Notes: generated by a model not told the origin, from the sequence alone. A stretch of 64,000 nucleotides of DNA from Pseudomonas benzenivorans (GCF_900100495.1 NZ_FNCT01000009.1:169829-233828), one strand, 5' to 3'. Counted from the stretch's first letter, positions 17,459-28,086 are shown. Made by a program: numbers and translations.

Positions 17459-18574
17459 GTGGACAAGCTGGCGCATATCTTCCGCCTCGGCCTCAAGGAG
17501 CTGACCAGTCTGCGCCACGACAGCGTGCTGCTGCTGTTCCTGCTGTATGCCTTCAGCGTGGCCATCTACATGCCGGCCACCGGCTCGGTGATCGGCGTGC
17601 ATAACGCCAGCGTGGCCTTCGTCGACGAGGACCATAGCCAGCTGTCGCGGCGCCTGGCCGAGGCCGTGCAACCGCCGGAATTCCAGGCGCCGGAGCTGCT
17701 GCCCTACGATCAGCTGGACGCGGCGCTGGACGGCGGCCGCTTCACCTTCGTCATCGACGTGCCGGCAAACTTCCAGGCCGACCTGCTCGCCGGGCGCCAG
17801 CCGGCGCTGCAGGTCAACGTCGACGCCACCGCCATGAGCCAGGCGTTCATGGGCGCGCGCTACCTGGGGCAGATCTTCCAGCGCGAGTTGCTCGACTACA
17901 GCGGCCGGCAGACGGCCGAGCAGGCGCCGGTCCGGCTGAGCAGCCGTGCGCTGTTCAACCCCAATCTGCAGGGCGGCTGGTTCCTCGCGCTGTTCCAGAT
18001 CGTCAACCACATCACCATCCTGGCCGTGCTGCTGACCGGCACCGCGCTGCTGCGCGAGCGCGAGCACGGCACCCTCGACCACCTGCTGGTGCTGCCGCTG
18101 ACCGCGCTGGAAATCATGCTGGCGAAGATCTGCAGCAACGCCCTGGTGGTGGTCGGCTGCACCTGGCTGTCGCTGGAACTGGTGGTCAAGGGCGCACTCG
18201 GTGTGCCGCTGGCCGGCTCGCTGGGGTTCTTCCTGGCAGTGACCGCGCTCTACCTGTTCGCCAGCACCGCACTGGGCATCTTCCTCGCCACCCTGGCGCG
18301 CTCGATCCCGCAGTTCGGCCTGCTGGCGATCCCGGTGATCATCCCGATGCTGATGCTCTCCGGCGGCAGCACGCCGCTGGAGAGCATGCCGGTCTGGCTG
18401 CAGCGGCTGATGCAGTTCTCGCCGTCGACCCACTACCTCAGCCTGAGCACCTCGATCCTGTTCCGCGATGCCGGCCCGGGCGTACTCTGGCCCGAGCTGG
18501 CGGCGCTGGCGGCGATCGGCCTGGTGTTCTTCGGCTTGGCGCTGCGGCGCTTTCGCAGCAGCCTGGCGGCCTGA
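17459..18574 (+). CDS. YhhJ-type ABC-2 transporter permease
   Basis: 371 residues. One N-terminal helix (DSVLLLFLLYAFSVAIYMPA), a periplasmic domain of about 140 residues (HNASVAFVDEDHSQLSRRLA), then five C-terminal helices including VNHITILAVLLTGTALL. The layout matches the permease half of RbbA, so the two probably pair. The GTG at 17459 has AGGAGG inside the end of the upstream gene. It is the last gene of the three-gene operon and is convergent with thyA, 8 bases away. Confidence 0.87.
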   Translation: MDKLAHIFRLGLKELTSLRHDSVLLLFLLYAFSVAIYMPATGSVIGVHNASVAFVDEDHSQLSRRLAEAVQPPEFQAPELLPYDQLDAALDGGRFTFVIDVPANFQADLLAGRQPALQVNVDATAMSQAFMGARYLGQIFQRELLDYSGRQTAEQAPVRLSSRALFNPNLQGGWFLALFQIVNHITILAVLLTGTALLREREHGTLDHLLVLPLTALEIMLAKICSNALVVVGCTWLSLELVVKGALGVPLAGSLGFFLAVTALYLFASTALGIFLATLARSIPQFGLLAIPVIIPMLMLSGGSTPLESMPVWLQRLMQFSPSTHYLSLSTSILFRDAGPGVLWPELAALAAIGLVFFGLALRRFRSSLAA

Positions 18575-18582
18575 GCGGCGAG

Positions 18583-19377
18583 TTAGACGGCGACCGGTGC
18601 GGCGATATGCGGGTGGGCCTGGTAGTTCTGCAGCTCGAAGTCCTCGAACCTGAAGGCGAAGATGTCCTTGACCGCCGGGTTGAGCTGCATGCGCGGCAGC
18701 GGTAACGGCGCGCGGCTCAGCTGCAGGTCGGCCTGCTCGATATGGTTGGCGTACAGGTGGCAGTCGCCGCCGGTCCAGATGAACTCGCCGGGCTGCAGGT
18801 CGCAGACCTGGGCGACCATCAGGGTCAGCAGGGCATAGCTGGCGATGTTGAACGGCACGCCGAGGAATAGGTCGGCCGAGCGCTGGTACAGCTGGCAGCT
18901 CAGCTTGCCGTCGGCGACGTAGAACTGGAACAGCGCGTGGCACGGCGGCAGGGCCATCTGCTCGACCAGCGCCGGGTTCCAGGCCGAGACGATCAGCCGG
19001 CGCGAATCCGGGTTGCGCTTGATCATCTCGATCAGCTGGCTGATCTGGTCGATCGAACCGCCGTTCGGCGTCGGCCAGTTGCGCCACTGGTAGCCGTAGA
19101 CCGGGCCGAGGTCGCCGTTCTCGTCGGCCCACTCGTCCCAGATGCGCACGCCGTGGTCCTTCAGGTACTTGATATTGGTGTCGCCCTGCAGGAACCACAG
19201 CAGCTCGTGGATGATGGATTTCAGGTGGCACTTCTTGGTGGTCACCAGCGGAAAGCCGGCGGCCAGGTCGAAGCGCATCTGCTGGGCGAACAGGCTGTAG
19301 GTGCCGGTGCCGGTGCGGTCGCTCTTGAAGGTGCCGGTATCGCGCACCAGGCGCATCAGCTCGAGGTACTGTTTCAT
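18583..19377 (-). CDS. thyA: Thymidylate synthase
   Basis: 264 residues, the standard length. Methylates dUMP to dTMP with methylene-tetrahydrofolate, giving dihydrofolate that FolA recycles. The catalytic Cys146 lies in ALPPCHALFQFYV. The phosphate-binding RTGTGTYSLF and SRRLIVSAWNP segments are present, as is the C-terminal PVAV. Its ATG overlaps the lgt stop by 4 bases, so lgt and thyA form a translationally coupled pair, an arrangement common in proteobacteria. Confidence 0.98.
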   Translation of the reverse strand: MKQYLELMRLVRDTGTFKSDRTGTGTYSLFAQQMRFDLAAGFPLVTTKKCHLKSIIHELLWFLQGDTNIKYLKDHGVRIWDEWADENGDLGPVYGYQWRNWPTPNGGSIDQISQLIEMIKRNPDSRRLIVSAWNPALVEQMALPPCHALFQFYVADGKLSCQLYQRSADLFLGVPFNIASYALLTLMVAQVCDLQPGEFIWTGGDCHLYANHIEQADLQLSRAPLPLPRMQLNPAVKDIFAFRFEDFELQNYQAHPHIAAPVAV

Positions 19378-20177
19378 CGCGTGGCTCCTTGGGCGGCTTG
19401 GCGTTTATAGGCGAACCAGATCAAGCCGAGGCCGCCGAGGATCATCGGCAGACTGAGCACCTGGCCCATGGTCAGCCAGTTCCAGGCCAGGTAGCCGAGC
19501 TGGGCGTCCGGCACCCGGACGAACTCGACGACGAAGCGGAACAGCCCGTAACAGGCGGCGAACATCCCCGACACCGCCATGGTCGGCCTGGGCCTGCGCG
19601 AGTAGAACCAGAGGATGGTGAACAGCGCCACGCCCTCCAGGGCGAACTGGTAGAGCTGCGAGGGATGGCGCGCCAGTTGCTGCGGGTCAGTGGGGAAGAC
19701 CATGGCCCAGGGCAGGTCGGTGGCCTTGCCCCACAGCTCGGCGTTGATGAAGTTGCCAATGCGCCCGGCGCCCAGGCCGATCGGCACCAGCGGGGCGATG
19801 AAGTCCATCAGCTGGAAGAAGCTCTTGTCGTTGCGCGAGCCGAACCACCAGCTCGCCAGCATTACCCCGATAAAGCCGCCATGGAACGACATGCCGCCCT
19901 TCCACACCTGCAGGATCAGGCTCGGCTGGGCCAGGTAGGCCTCCAGGTCGTAGAACAGCACGTAGCCGAGACGGCCGCCGAGGATCACCCCCATGGCCAC
20001 CCAGAACACCAGGTCGGAGAGCTTCTCCTTGCTCCAGCGCGGGTCGAAGGCCTGCAGGCGGCGCGAAGCGAGCAGCCAGGCGCCGCCGATGCCGACCAGG
20101 TACATCAGGCCGTACCAGTGGATTTTCAACGGGCCGAGGGCGATGGCCACCGGGTCGATCTGCGGGTAAGGCAGCAT
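19374..20177 (-). CDS. lgt: Prolipoprotein diacylglyceryl transferase
   Basis: 267 residues. Inner-membrane enzyme that moves diacylglycerol from phosphatidylglycerol to the lipobox cysteine, the first step of lipoprotein maturation. Signature motifs: MSFHGGFIGVM (His99) and GLGAGRIGNFINAELWG (Arg139, Asn142, Glu147). About seven helices. The ATG at 20177 (MLPYPQIDPVAIALGPLKIH) is chosen because GAGGAG lies 6 bases upstream; the TTG at 20183 is less likely. It follows the TauE-type gene by 10 bases and overlaps thyA. Confidence 0.97.
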   Translation of the reverse strand: MLPYPQIDPVAIALGPLKIHWYGLMYLVGIGGAWLLASRRLQAFDPRWSKEKLSDLVFWVAMGVILGGRLGYVLFYDLEAYLAQPSLILQVWKGGMSFHGGFIGVMLASWWFGSRNDKSFFQLMDFIAPLVPIGLGAGRIGNFINAELWGKATDLPWAMVFPTDPQQLARHPSQLYQFALEGVALFTILWFYSRRPRPTMAVSGMFAACYGLFRFVVEFVRVPDAQLGYLAWNWLTMGQVLSLPMILGGLGLIWFAYKRQAAQGATR

Positions 20178-20187
20178 CAGCAACTCC

Positions 20188-20970
20188 TCAAATCAGGAAA
20201 CTCAGGCCCACGCCGAACAGCAGCAGGGCGAACAGACGCTTGAGCACGCGCGGCGACAGGCGATGCGCCAGGCGTGCGCCGAAGCGCGCGAAAAACATGC
20301 TGGTGGCGGCGATGCCGGCCATCGCCGGCAGGTAGACGAAGCCCAGGCTCCACTCCGGCAACTGCGGCTGGTCCCAGCCCAGCCACATGAAGCTCAAGGC
20401 GCCGGCCAGCGCGATCGGCAGGCCGCAGGCCGCCGAGGTGGCCACCGCCTGCTGCATCGGCACGCTGCGCCAGGTCAGGAACGGAACGTTGAGCGAGCCG
20501 CCGCCGATGCCGAAGATCGCCGAGGCCCAGCCGATCACCCCGCCGGCGGCGGTCAGCCCGAGCTTGCCGGGGACCGTGCTGCTGGCCTTGGGCTTCAGCT
20601 CCAGGGCCATCTGCACGGCGATGACGATGGCGAACACGCCGATGATCCTCTGCAGCATCGGCCCCTGAATCGCCGCCGCGGTCAACGAGCCCAGCGCCGC
20701 TCCGAGCAGGATGCCCACGGTCATCCAGATGAAGATCGGCCAGCGCACCGCGCCCTTGCGGTGATGCTCGAGTACCGAGTTGATCGAGGTGAAGACGATG
20801 GTCGCCAGCGAGGTGCCCACCGCCAGGTGGGTAAGCACGGCCGCGTCGACCCCCTGGGCGGCGAAGCTGAACACCAGCACCGGCACTATGATGATCCCGC
20901 CGCCGACGCCAAACAGCCCGGCCAGCACCCCCGCCGCGGCACCCAGCAGCAAATACAGCAGCAATTCCAT
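20188..20970 (-). CDS. TauE/SafE-family (UPF0721) membrane exporter
   Basis: 260 residues with eight predicted helices. Two glycine-rich motifs typical of the family are present: AGLFGVGGGIIIVPVLVF near the N-terminus and ASAIFGIGGGSLNVPFLTW after the middle. Family members are linked to export of sulfite, sulfoacetate or related anions. The substrate is unknown here, and the gene is 36 kb from the sulfur cassette. The ATG at 20970 (MELLLYLLLGAAAG) is preferred over the TTG at 20988 because it begins directly at the first helix. It lies upstream of lgt-thyA on the same strand. Confidence 0.85.
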   Translation of the reverse strand: MELLLYLLLGAAAGVLAGLFGVGGGIIIVPVLVFSFAAQGVDAAVLTHLAVGTSLATIVFTSINSVLEHHRKGAVRWPIFIWMTVGILLGAALGSLTAAAIQGPMLQRIIGVFAIVIAVQMALELKPKASSTVPGKLGLTAAGGVIGWASAIFGIGGGSLNVPFLTWRSVPMQQAVATSAACGLPIALAGALSFMWLGWDQPQLPEWSLGFVYLPAMAGIAATSMFFARFGARLAHRLSPRVLKRLFALLLFGVGLSFLI

Positions 20971-21111
20971 CGGCACCCCCGCGAACAAAGCGCAATGGTA
21001 ATCGCCGCAACCGGATGCGGGAAGCGCGATGCTGAAGCTGACACTTGCGCAAGTGGACTGCTGCGCTTCAATCTTAAGACTTCAAGCCTACTGCCCGCCG
21101 AAGGGAATCCC

Positions 21112-21858
21112 ATGTGCCTGATCGTTTTTGCCTGGCGTCCCGGACATCAACTGCCCCTGGTCATGGCGGCCAACCGCGACGAGTTCTATGCCCGCCCCAG
21201 CTTGCCGCTGGGGCCCTGGGAAGATGCGCCAGGCCTCTACGGCGGACGCGATCTGGAAGCCGGCGGCACCTGGCTGGGCATCGGCCCGCACGGCCGCTTC
21301 GCCGCCCTGACCAATATCCGCGACCCCCGCCAGCCGCCCTTCGGCCGCTCGCGGGGGGAACTGCCGGTGCAATTCCTGCGCGGCCAGCTTGGCCCCGAGG
21401 CGTTCCTGACGGACGCGGCACAACGGGCCGGGGACTACTCGGGCTTCAATCTGGTGATCGGTGACCGCAATGAGCTGTGGCTGCTGAATTCGCGCAGCGG
21501 CGTGCCCGAGCGACTGAGCGAAGGACTCTACGGCCTGTCGAACGCCGGGCTGGATACGCCCTGGCCCAAAGTCGAGAAGGGCAAGGCCCTGCTCAGCGAA
21601 TGCCTGATCGAACCCCAGGTGCCGTCCTTGCTGGATCTGCTGCATGACGCGCAGCAAGCCGAGGACGCGCTGCTGCCCGACACCGGGGTCGGCTTGAATA
21701 CCGAACGCCTGCTCTCCAGCATCTTTATCGCCACCCGCAGCTACGGCACCCGCGCCAGCACGGCGCTGCTGGTCAAGGCCGACGGCTCGCGGCTGCTGGT
21801 CGAGCGCAGCTACGGGCCCTACGGCGCGCACCTCGGCGAGGTCAGCATCGAGCGCTAG
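21112..21858 (+). CDS. NRDE-family protein (TANGO2-like)
   Basis: 248 residues beginning MCLIVFAW, with the diagnostic ANRDEFYARP at about 18-27 and GGTWLGIGPHGRFAALTNIR. Cys2 becomes N-terminal after methionine removal and may be an Ntn-type nucleophile, as proposed for this family. Eukaryotic TANGO2 is linked to haem and lipid handling; the bacterial role is not settled. It is a single gene, divergent from the TauE-type gene and convergent with ptsP. Confidence 0.82.
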   Translation: MCLIVFAWRPGHQLPLVMAANRDEFYARPSLPLGPWEDAPGLYGGRDLEAGGTWLGIGPHGRFAALTNIRDPRQPPFGRSRGELPVQFLRGQLGPEAFLTDAAQRAGDYSGFNLVIGDRNELWLLNSRSGVPERLSEGLYGLSNAGLDTPWPKVEKGKALLSECLIEPQVPSLLDLLHDAQQAEDALLPDTGVGLNTERLLSSIFIATRSYGTRASTALLVKADGSRLLVERSYGPYGAHLGEVSIER

Positions 21859-21887
21859 GCTGCGCCACGCGCATCAATGCCCAGGGC

Positions 21888-24167
21888 TCAGGCCTGGATA
21901 TTCGACGCCGGGTTGATCATCCGCCCGAGGCCGAGATTGCGCAGGGCCAGTTGCAAGGTGCTGTGGATCACCTGCGGGTTGTCGATGGTCATCAGCTGCG
22001 CGAGCAGTTCCCTGGCCTTGCCCAGGCTGATCTGGCGCAGCAGCCACTTCACCTTGGGCAGGTTGGTGGCGTTCATCGACAGGCTGTCGAAGCCCATGGC
22101 CATCAGCAGTACCGCAGCGGCCGGGTCGCCGGCCATCTCGCCACAGATGCTCACCGGCTTGCCTTCGGCGTGGGCGTCCTCGACCACCTTGCGCAGCGCT
22201 TGCAGCACCGCCGGATGGAGGAAGTCGTAGAGATCGGCGACGCGCGGGTTGTTGCGGTCCACCGCCAACAGGTACTGGGTCAGGTCGTTCGAGCCGACCG
22301 AGATGAAATCCACCTGGCGCGCCAGCTCGCGGGTCTGGTAGACCGCGGCGGGAATCTCGATCATCACCCCCACCGGCGGCATGGGGATGTCCACGCCCTC
22401 GTCGCGCACCTCGCCCCAGGCGCGGTGAATCAGGTGCAACGCCTCTTCCAGCTCGTGGGTGCCGGAGATCATCGGCAGCAGGATGCGCAGGTTGTCCAGC
22501 CCCTCGCTGGCCTTGAGCATGGCGCGCGTCTGCACCAGGAAGATTTCCGGATGGTCGAGGGTGACGCGGATGCCGCGCCAGCCGAGAAAGGGGTTTTCCT
22601 CCTTGATCGGGAAATAGCTCAGCGCCTTGTCGCCGCCGATATCCAGGCTACGCATGGTCACCGGCAGCGGATGGAAGGCGGCCAGCTGCTCGCGGTAGAT
22701 CGCCAGCTGTTCCTTCTCGCTGGGAAAGCGTTCCTTGATCATGAACGGCACTTCGGTGCGGTACAGGCCGACGCCCTCGGCGCCGCGCTCCTGGGCGCGC
22801 ACCACATCGGCGAGCAGACCGGTGTTGACCCACAGCGGCATGCGATAGCCATCCAGGGTCTCGCACGGCAGGGCGCGCAGGGCATCCAGGCCCTGGGTCA
22901 GCTGGCGCTCCTCCTCGACCACCTCGGCATACTGCTTGCGCAGGATCTCGCTGGGGTTGGTGAACACCTCGCCGTGGTAGCCATCGACGATCAGCTGAAT
23001 GCCGTCGATCTTCGAATAGGGCAGGTCGACCGCGCCCATCACCGTGGGAATGCCCATGGCACGGGCGAAGATCGCCACATGCGAGTTGCCCGAGCCGAGC
23101 ACCGAGACCAGCCCGGCCAGCTTGCCTTCCGGCACCTCGCCGAGCATCGCCGGCGAGAGATCCTCGCTGACCAGGATGGTGTTGTCCGGGTAGGTCAGGG
23201 TCTGCTGGCGCGCCTGCTGCAGGTAGGCGAGCAAGCGACGACCGAGGTCCTTGACGTCGGAGGCGCGCTCACGCAGGTAGGCGTCGTCCATCAGTTCGAA
23301 ACGGCTGACGTGCTCGCTGACCACCTGGCGCAACGCGCCCTGGGCCCATTGCCCGGTCCTGATGACCTTGACCACCTCGCTGCCCAGGGCGGCGTCTTCC
23401 AGCATCATCAGATAGACGTCGAACAGCGCGCGCTCTTCCGGACGCAACTGGGTGGCCATCTTCGCCGACAGCGCGCGCATATCGGCGCGCACGCCTTCCA
23501 GGGCGGTGTTGAACAATTCCAGCTCGGCGACTATGTCATCGACGGTCTTGTCCGGCACCACGTCCAGATCGGCCGCCGGCAATACCACCACCGCAGTGCC
23601 CACGGCCGCGCCGGGCGAGCCCGGTACGCCGATGAACTTGGCTTCCTGGATGCCCTTGCCCTGCTTGCCCAGGCCACGGATCGAACCGGTCGCCTCGGCA
23701 TGCGCGATGACCCCGGCGAGTTGCGCGCTCATGGTCACCAGGAAGGCTTCCTCGCCCTCGTCGAACTGGCGGCGCTCCTTTTGCTGGACGACCAACACGC
23801 CCATTACCCGCCGGTGGTGAATGATCGGCGCACCGAGGAAGGAGGCATAGCGCTCCTCGCCGGTTTCGGCGAAGTAGCGGTAGCGCGGGTGCTCGGAGGC
23901 ATGTTCGAGGTTGAGCGGCTCCTCGCGGGTGCCGACCAGGCCGACCAGGCCTTCGCTCGGCGCCATGCTGACGCGGCCGATGGCCTTCTTGTTCAGGCCC
24001 TCGGTGGCCATCAGGACGAAGCGATTGCTTTCCGGGTCGAGCAGGTAAACCGAGCAGACCTGGCTGCCCATGGCCTCCTTGACCCGCTGCACGATGATGC
24101 CCAACGCCGCCTTGAGGTCCTTGGCGGCGTTTACTTCCTGGACGATCTTGCGCAGCGTATTGAGCAT
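21888..24167 (-). CDS. ptsP: PEP-protein phosphotransferase of the nitrogen PTS (EI-Ntr)
   Basis: 759 residues. A GAF domain at about 1-165 is followed by the enzyme I domains. The phosphorylated histidine is His363 in GSGNSHVAIFARAMGIPTV. The PEP-binding TIM barrel includes RTEVPFMIKERFPSEKEQ and SICGEMAGDPAAAVLL. It starts the phosphorelay from PEP to NPr and EIIA-Ntr, which tunes nitrogen, potassium and stress responses. It starts 19 bases after the rppH stop, an order (rppH-ptsP) seen widely in gammaproteobacteria, so the two are probably co-transcribed. Confidence 0.96.
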   Translation of the reverse strand: MLNTLRKIVQEVNAAKDLKAALGIIVQRVKEAMGSQVCSVYLLDPESNRFVLMATEGLNKKAIGRVSMAPSEGLVGLVGTREEPLNLEHASEHPRYRYFAETGEERYASFLGAPIIHHRRVMGVLVVQQKERRQFDEGEEAFLVTMSAQLAGVIAHAEATGSIRGLGKQGKGIQEAKFIGVPGSPGAAVGTAVVVLPAADLDVVPDKTVDDIVAELELFNTALEGVRADMRALSAKMATQLRPEERALFDVYLMMLEDAALGSEVVKVIRTGQWAQGALRQVVSEHVSRFELMDDAYLRERASDVKDLGRRLLAYLQQARQQTLTYPDNTILVSEDLSPAMLGEVPEGKLAGLVSVLGSGNSHVAIFARAMGIPTVMGAVDLPYSKIDGIQLIVDGYHGEVFTNPSEILRKQYAEVVEEERQLTQGLDALRALPCETLDGYRMPLWVNTGLLADVVRAQERGAEGVGLYRTEVPFMIKERFPSEKEQLAIYREQLAAFHPLPVTMRSLDIGGDKALSYFPIKEENPFLGWRGIRVTLDHPEIFLVQTRAMLKASEGLDNLRILLPMISGTHELEEALHLIHRAWGEVRDEGVDIPMPPVGVMIEIPAAVYQTRELARQVDFISVGSNDLTQYLLAVDRNNPRVADLYDFLHPAVLQALRKVVEDAHAEGKPVSICGEMAGDPAAAVLLMAMGFDSLSMNATNLPKVKWLLRQISLGKARELLAQLMTIDNPQVIHSTLQLALRNLGLGRMINPASNIQA

Positions 24168-24186
24168 AATTCGGCTCTATTCCGTA

Positions 24187-24666
24187 TCAGTCCCGCGCCA
24201 GCAGGCGCGGAGCGAGTTCCTTGAGGGCGCGGCGGTAAACCTCGCGCTTGAATGTGACCACCTGACCCAACGGATACCAGTAGCTGACCCAGCGCCAACC
24301 GTCGAATTCCGGTTTGCCGGTCAGGTCCATGCGCACCCGCTGCTCGTCCGAGGTCAGGTGCAGCAGGAACCACTTCTGTTTCTGGCCGATGCACAGCGGT
24401 TGGCTGTGGGTTCGCACCAGACGCTGCGGCAGACGATACCTCAACCAACCGCGGGTGCAGGCGAGAATTTTCACATCCTGCTGCTCCAGGCCGACTTCTT
24501 CATTCAACTCGCGATAGAGCGCCTCTTCCGGCGACTCGTAGTCGTTGATCCCGCCTTGCGGGAATTGCCAGGCATCCTGGTTAATCCGGCGCGCCCAGAG
24601 CACCTGGCCGATCTCATTGGTCAGAATGATGCCGACATTGGGGCGAAAACCATCGGGATCGATCAC
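24187..24666 (-). CDS. rppH: RNA 5'-pyrophosphohydrolase (Nudix)
   Basis: 159 residues. Removes pyrophosphate from 5'-triphosphate mRNA ends and so starts decay by RNase E. The Nudix box is GGINDYESPEEALYRELNEE followed by VGL. The family-specific WLRYRLPQRLVR and KQKWFLL segments are also seen. The start is set at the GTG at 24666 (reading IDPDGFRPNVGIILTN after it), because GAGG lies 9 bases upstream and the length then equals that of the Pseudomonas family; a TTG at 24675 is poorer. It is the first gene of rppH-ptsP. Confidence 0.95.
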   Translation of the reverse strand: MIDPDGFRPNVGIILTNEIGQVLWARRINQDAWQFPQGGINDYESPEEALYRELNEEVGLEQQDVKILACTRGWLRYRLPQRLVRTHSQPLCIGQKQKWFLLHLTSDEQRVRMDLTGKPEFDGWRWVSYWYPLGQVVTFKREVYRRALKELAPRLLARD

Positions 24667-24850
24667 GGCACACAACCTCGTAAACGCATGTTACCGCATT
24701 GTTCCATAAAGGCCGGGACAGCAGCAACGCGGCCGACCCGGGGAGCGCGTGGGCACCGTAAATGGCGCCAACGGGTCAATGGGAATGCCGTGGAAAAGCC
24801 GCTATTCTGGGCGCCTTCAATGTGAGAGTCGCGCAGCGACGCCATCCCCA

Positions 24851-24903
24851 TGCCCTTCTCCCTCCGGGAGTAAGGTGGCGCGCAGCGCCGGATGAGGGAC
24901 GCG
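24851..24903. repeat. Degenerate dispersed repeat in the rppH / HAD gap
   Basis: CCCTTCTCCCTCCGGGAG, then a spacer and GGATGAGGG, a layout like the element at 2693-2727 but with several changes. The gap between rppH and the HAD gene (24667-24982) otherwise shows no gene. The HAD ribosome-binding site lies at its right end. Confidence 0.45.
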
Positions 24904-24982
24904 GGTATGCCGCGAGAGGCTTTCATGATTCTGGGCGCCACTCGTGGCATGCCCGTTAGACGCTTATGAGGAAAGTTGGCCC

Positions 24983-25636
24983 GTGCGTTTGGCTCTATTC
25001 GATCTCGACAACACCCTGCTCGGCGGCGATAGCGATCACGCCTGGGGCGATTACCTGTGCGCGCGCGGCATCCTCGACGGCGTGGCCTACAAGGCGCGCA
25101 ACGATGCCTTCTACCAGGACTACCTGGCCGGGCGCCTGGATATCGCCGACTACCTGAACTTCAGCCTGGCGATCCTCGGTCGCAGCGAGATGACCCAGCT
25201 CGAGCAATGGCACCGCGAGTTCATGCGCGACTGCATCGAGCCGATCATCCTGGCCAAGGGCGAAGCGCTGCTGGACGAACACCGCAGGGCCGGCGACAAG
25301 CTGCTGATCATCACCGCCACCAACCGCTTCGTCACTGCGCCGATCGCCGCGCGCCTGGGTGTCGACACCCTGCTGGCCACCGAATGCGAAATGCAGGACG
25401 GCCGCTACACCGGGCGCACCACCGACGTGCCCTGCTACAAGGACGGCAAGGTGACCCGGCTCAACCGCTGGCTGGCGGAAACCGGCCTGAGCCTGGAAGA
25501 CAGCTGCTTCTACAGCGACTCGATGAACGACCTGGCGCTGCTCGAGCGGGTGACCCGCCCGGTGGCGGTCGACCCCGACCCGAAGCTGCGCGCCGAGGCC
25601 GAGCAACGCGGCTGGCCGGTAATCTCCCTGCGCTAG
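24983..25636 (+). CDS. HAD-superfamily phosphatase, SerB-like (HAD-IB)
   Basis: 217 residues. Motif I is DLDNT at 7-11 (nucleophile Asp7 and acid/base Asp9). Motif II is LLIITATNRF, and motif III/IV is in FYSDSMNDLALLE. The cap lies between residues of about 15 and 95. The family hydrolyses small phosphate esters such as phosphoserine or histidinol phosphate; the substrate is not certain. The frame is open from 24944, but the GTG at 24983 (RLALFDLDN after it) has GAGGAAAG 8 bases upstream and gives the usual N-terminus. It is divergent from rppH. Confidence 0.83.
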   Translation: MRLALFDLDNTLLGGDSDHAWGDYLCARGILDGVAYKARNDAFYQDYLAGRLDIADYLNFSLAILGRSEMTQLEQWHREFMRDCIEPIILAKGEALLDEHRRAGDKLLIITATNRFVTAPIAARLGVDTLLATECEMQDGRYTGRTTDVPCYKDGKVTRLNRWLAETGLSLEDSCFYSDSMNDLALLERVTRPVAVDPDPKLRAEAEQRGWPVISLR

Positions 25637-25650
25637 GAAGCGCCTGCCCC

Positions 25651-25812
25651 TGTAGGTTGGGCCGAGTTCGGCGAAGCCCAACATCGCCCCCGCCTCAGGC
25701 CGAAACGCTCTTGTAGATACTATGTTTATGCGCAAGCCTCGCAGGACGTAGGAGCGGCGGGGGTGCCTAGCCCTGCCCGCGAAACTCTATCGCGGCCATG
25801 GGCCGCTCCTAC
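25651..25812. repeat. Two repeat hairpins between the HAD and DUF2269 genes
   Basis: First, GTTGGGC (25656-25662) pairs with GCCCAAC (25676-25682). Second, GTAGGAGCGG (25748-25757) pairs with CCGCTCCTAC (25803-25812) around a GC-rich middle. The second is the GTAGGAGCGGC type seen as REP elements in many Pseudomonas genomes. These convergent genes may share them as transcription ends. Confidence 0.6.
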
Positions 25813-25829
25813 GGAGCCCCTGACCCCCG

Positions 25830-26270
25830 TCAGGCCGGCTTGGCGCCCATCAGGCCCATGATCGCCAGCAACAGCAATACGATCAGCCCGGCATAAGCCG
25901 CAGTAAACCGCAGCAGGCGCGCGGAGGCCGGGGTCTCGCCCAGCGCCTGCCAGGCGTTCAGCCGACCGGCCAGCAGCAGGCCGAACGCCGCCAGCACGCC
26001 GAACAGCAGGCTGCTGCCCAGTAACCAGGTCTGCCCCAGCGGCCAGCCCTGGCTATCCACCAGCCACCAGCCGCTGACCGGCAGGCTCAGCGCCAGCCCC
26101 CCCAGCAGCGGCAAGCTGAGCACCCGGGTACGCCGCAGCTTGCGTTGCAGCACAGCCGCATCGCCGCCGCGCCAGGCCTTCCACAGCATGAAGACATGCG
26201 CCAGCACCCCGAGCAACAGCAGGATGGCGGGCAGGCTGTGGGCGATTCTCAGCAGCAGGTAGTGTTGCAT
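25830..26270 (-). CDS. DUF2269-like small integral membrane protein
   Basis: 146 residues with four predicted helices: IAHSLPAILLLLGVLAHVFM, VLSLPLLGGLALSLPVSGWW, TWLLGSSLLFGVLAAFGLLL and AAYAGLIVLLLLAIMGLMG. A conserved-type His-Ser pair lies in helix 1. The layout matches predicted DUF2269/CopD-like membrane proteins. The function is unknown. It starts 30 bases after the end of ilvA, so the two may be co-transcribed from the ilvA side. Confidence 0.65.
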   Translation of the reverse strand: MQHYLLLRIAHSLPAILLLLGVLAHVFMLWKAWRGGDAAVLQRKLRRTRVLSLPLLGGLALSLPVSGWWLVDSQGWPLGQTWLLGSSLLFGVLAAFGLLLAGRLNAWQALGETPASARLLRFTAAYAGLIVLLLLAIMGLMGAKPA

Positions 26271-26300
26271 AACGTGGTCCCTGTCGGATGGATGCCTGGC

Positions 26301-27815
<1,515 letters not shown>

Positions 27816-27957
27816 GGCGAGTTCGCAGGCGTTTGGGCAAGGGAGCTCGCGAGTCTACCCCAGGCCCGCGCCGACCGACCATATACTCTGCGGGGTTTCG
27901 CTGGCTGCCGCGTAGAGAGCGACCTTGGCCGCGACATGCGATAAGGACGCAATTTCC

Positions 27958-28014
27958 TAGCCCGGATGAAATCCGCGGCGTTAGCGAGTCTTTCCCGGAT
28001 TGCATCCGGGCTAC
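27958..28014. repeat. Dispersed repeat of the TAGCCCGGATG type
   Basis: AGCCCGGATG near 27959-27968 is mirrored by CATCCGGGCTA around 28003-28013. The arm CCCGGATTGCATCCGGGCTA recurs at 53872-53935. It lies in the ilvA-rpiA gap (27816-28129), which otherwise holds only promoter sequence. Confidence 0.65.
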
Positions 28015-28086
28015 CTGTAGCGGCAGCGCTCATGCAGCCCCATATTCCGGACTGGAACCCGGCAAGGTTTTACCGCGCTCACGCGC

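Noticed and set aside
14701..17565. A 954-codon open frame on the minus strand opposite rbbA
   Set aside because: It is antisense to a clearly recognised transporter, has Gln/Gly/Arg-rich low-complexity sequence with no domain, and is typical of the long shadow frames of GC-rich DNA.
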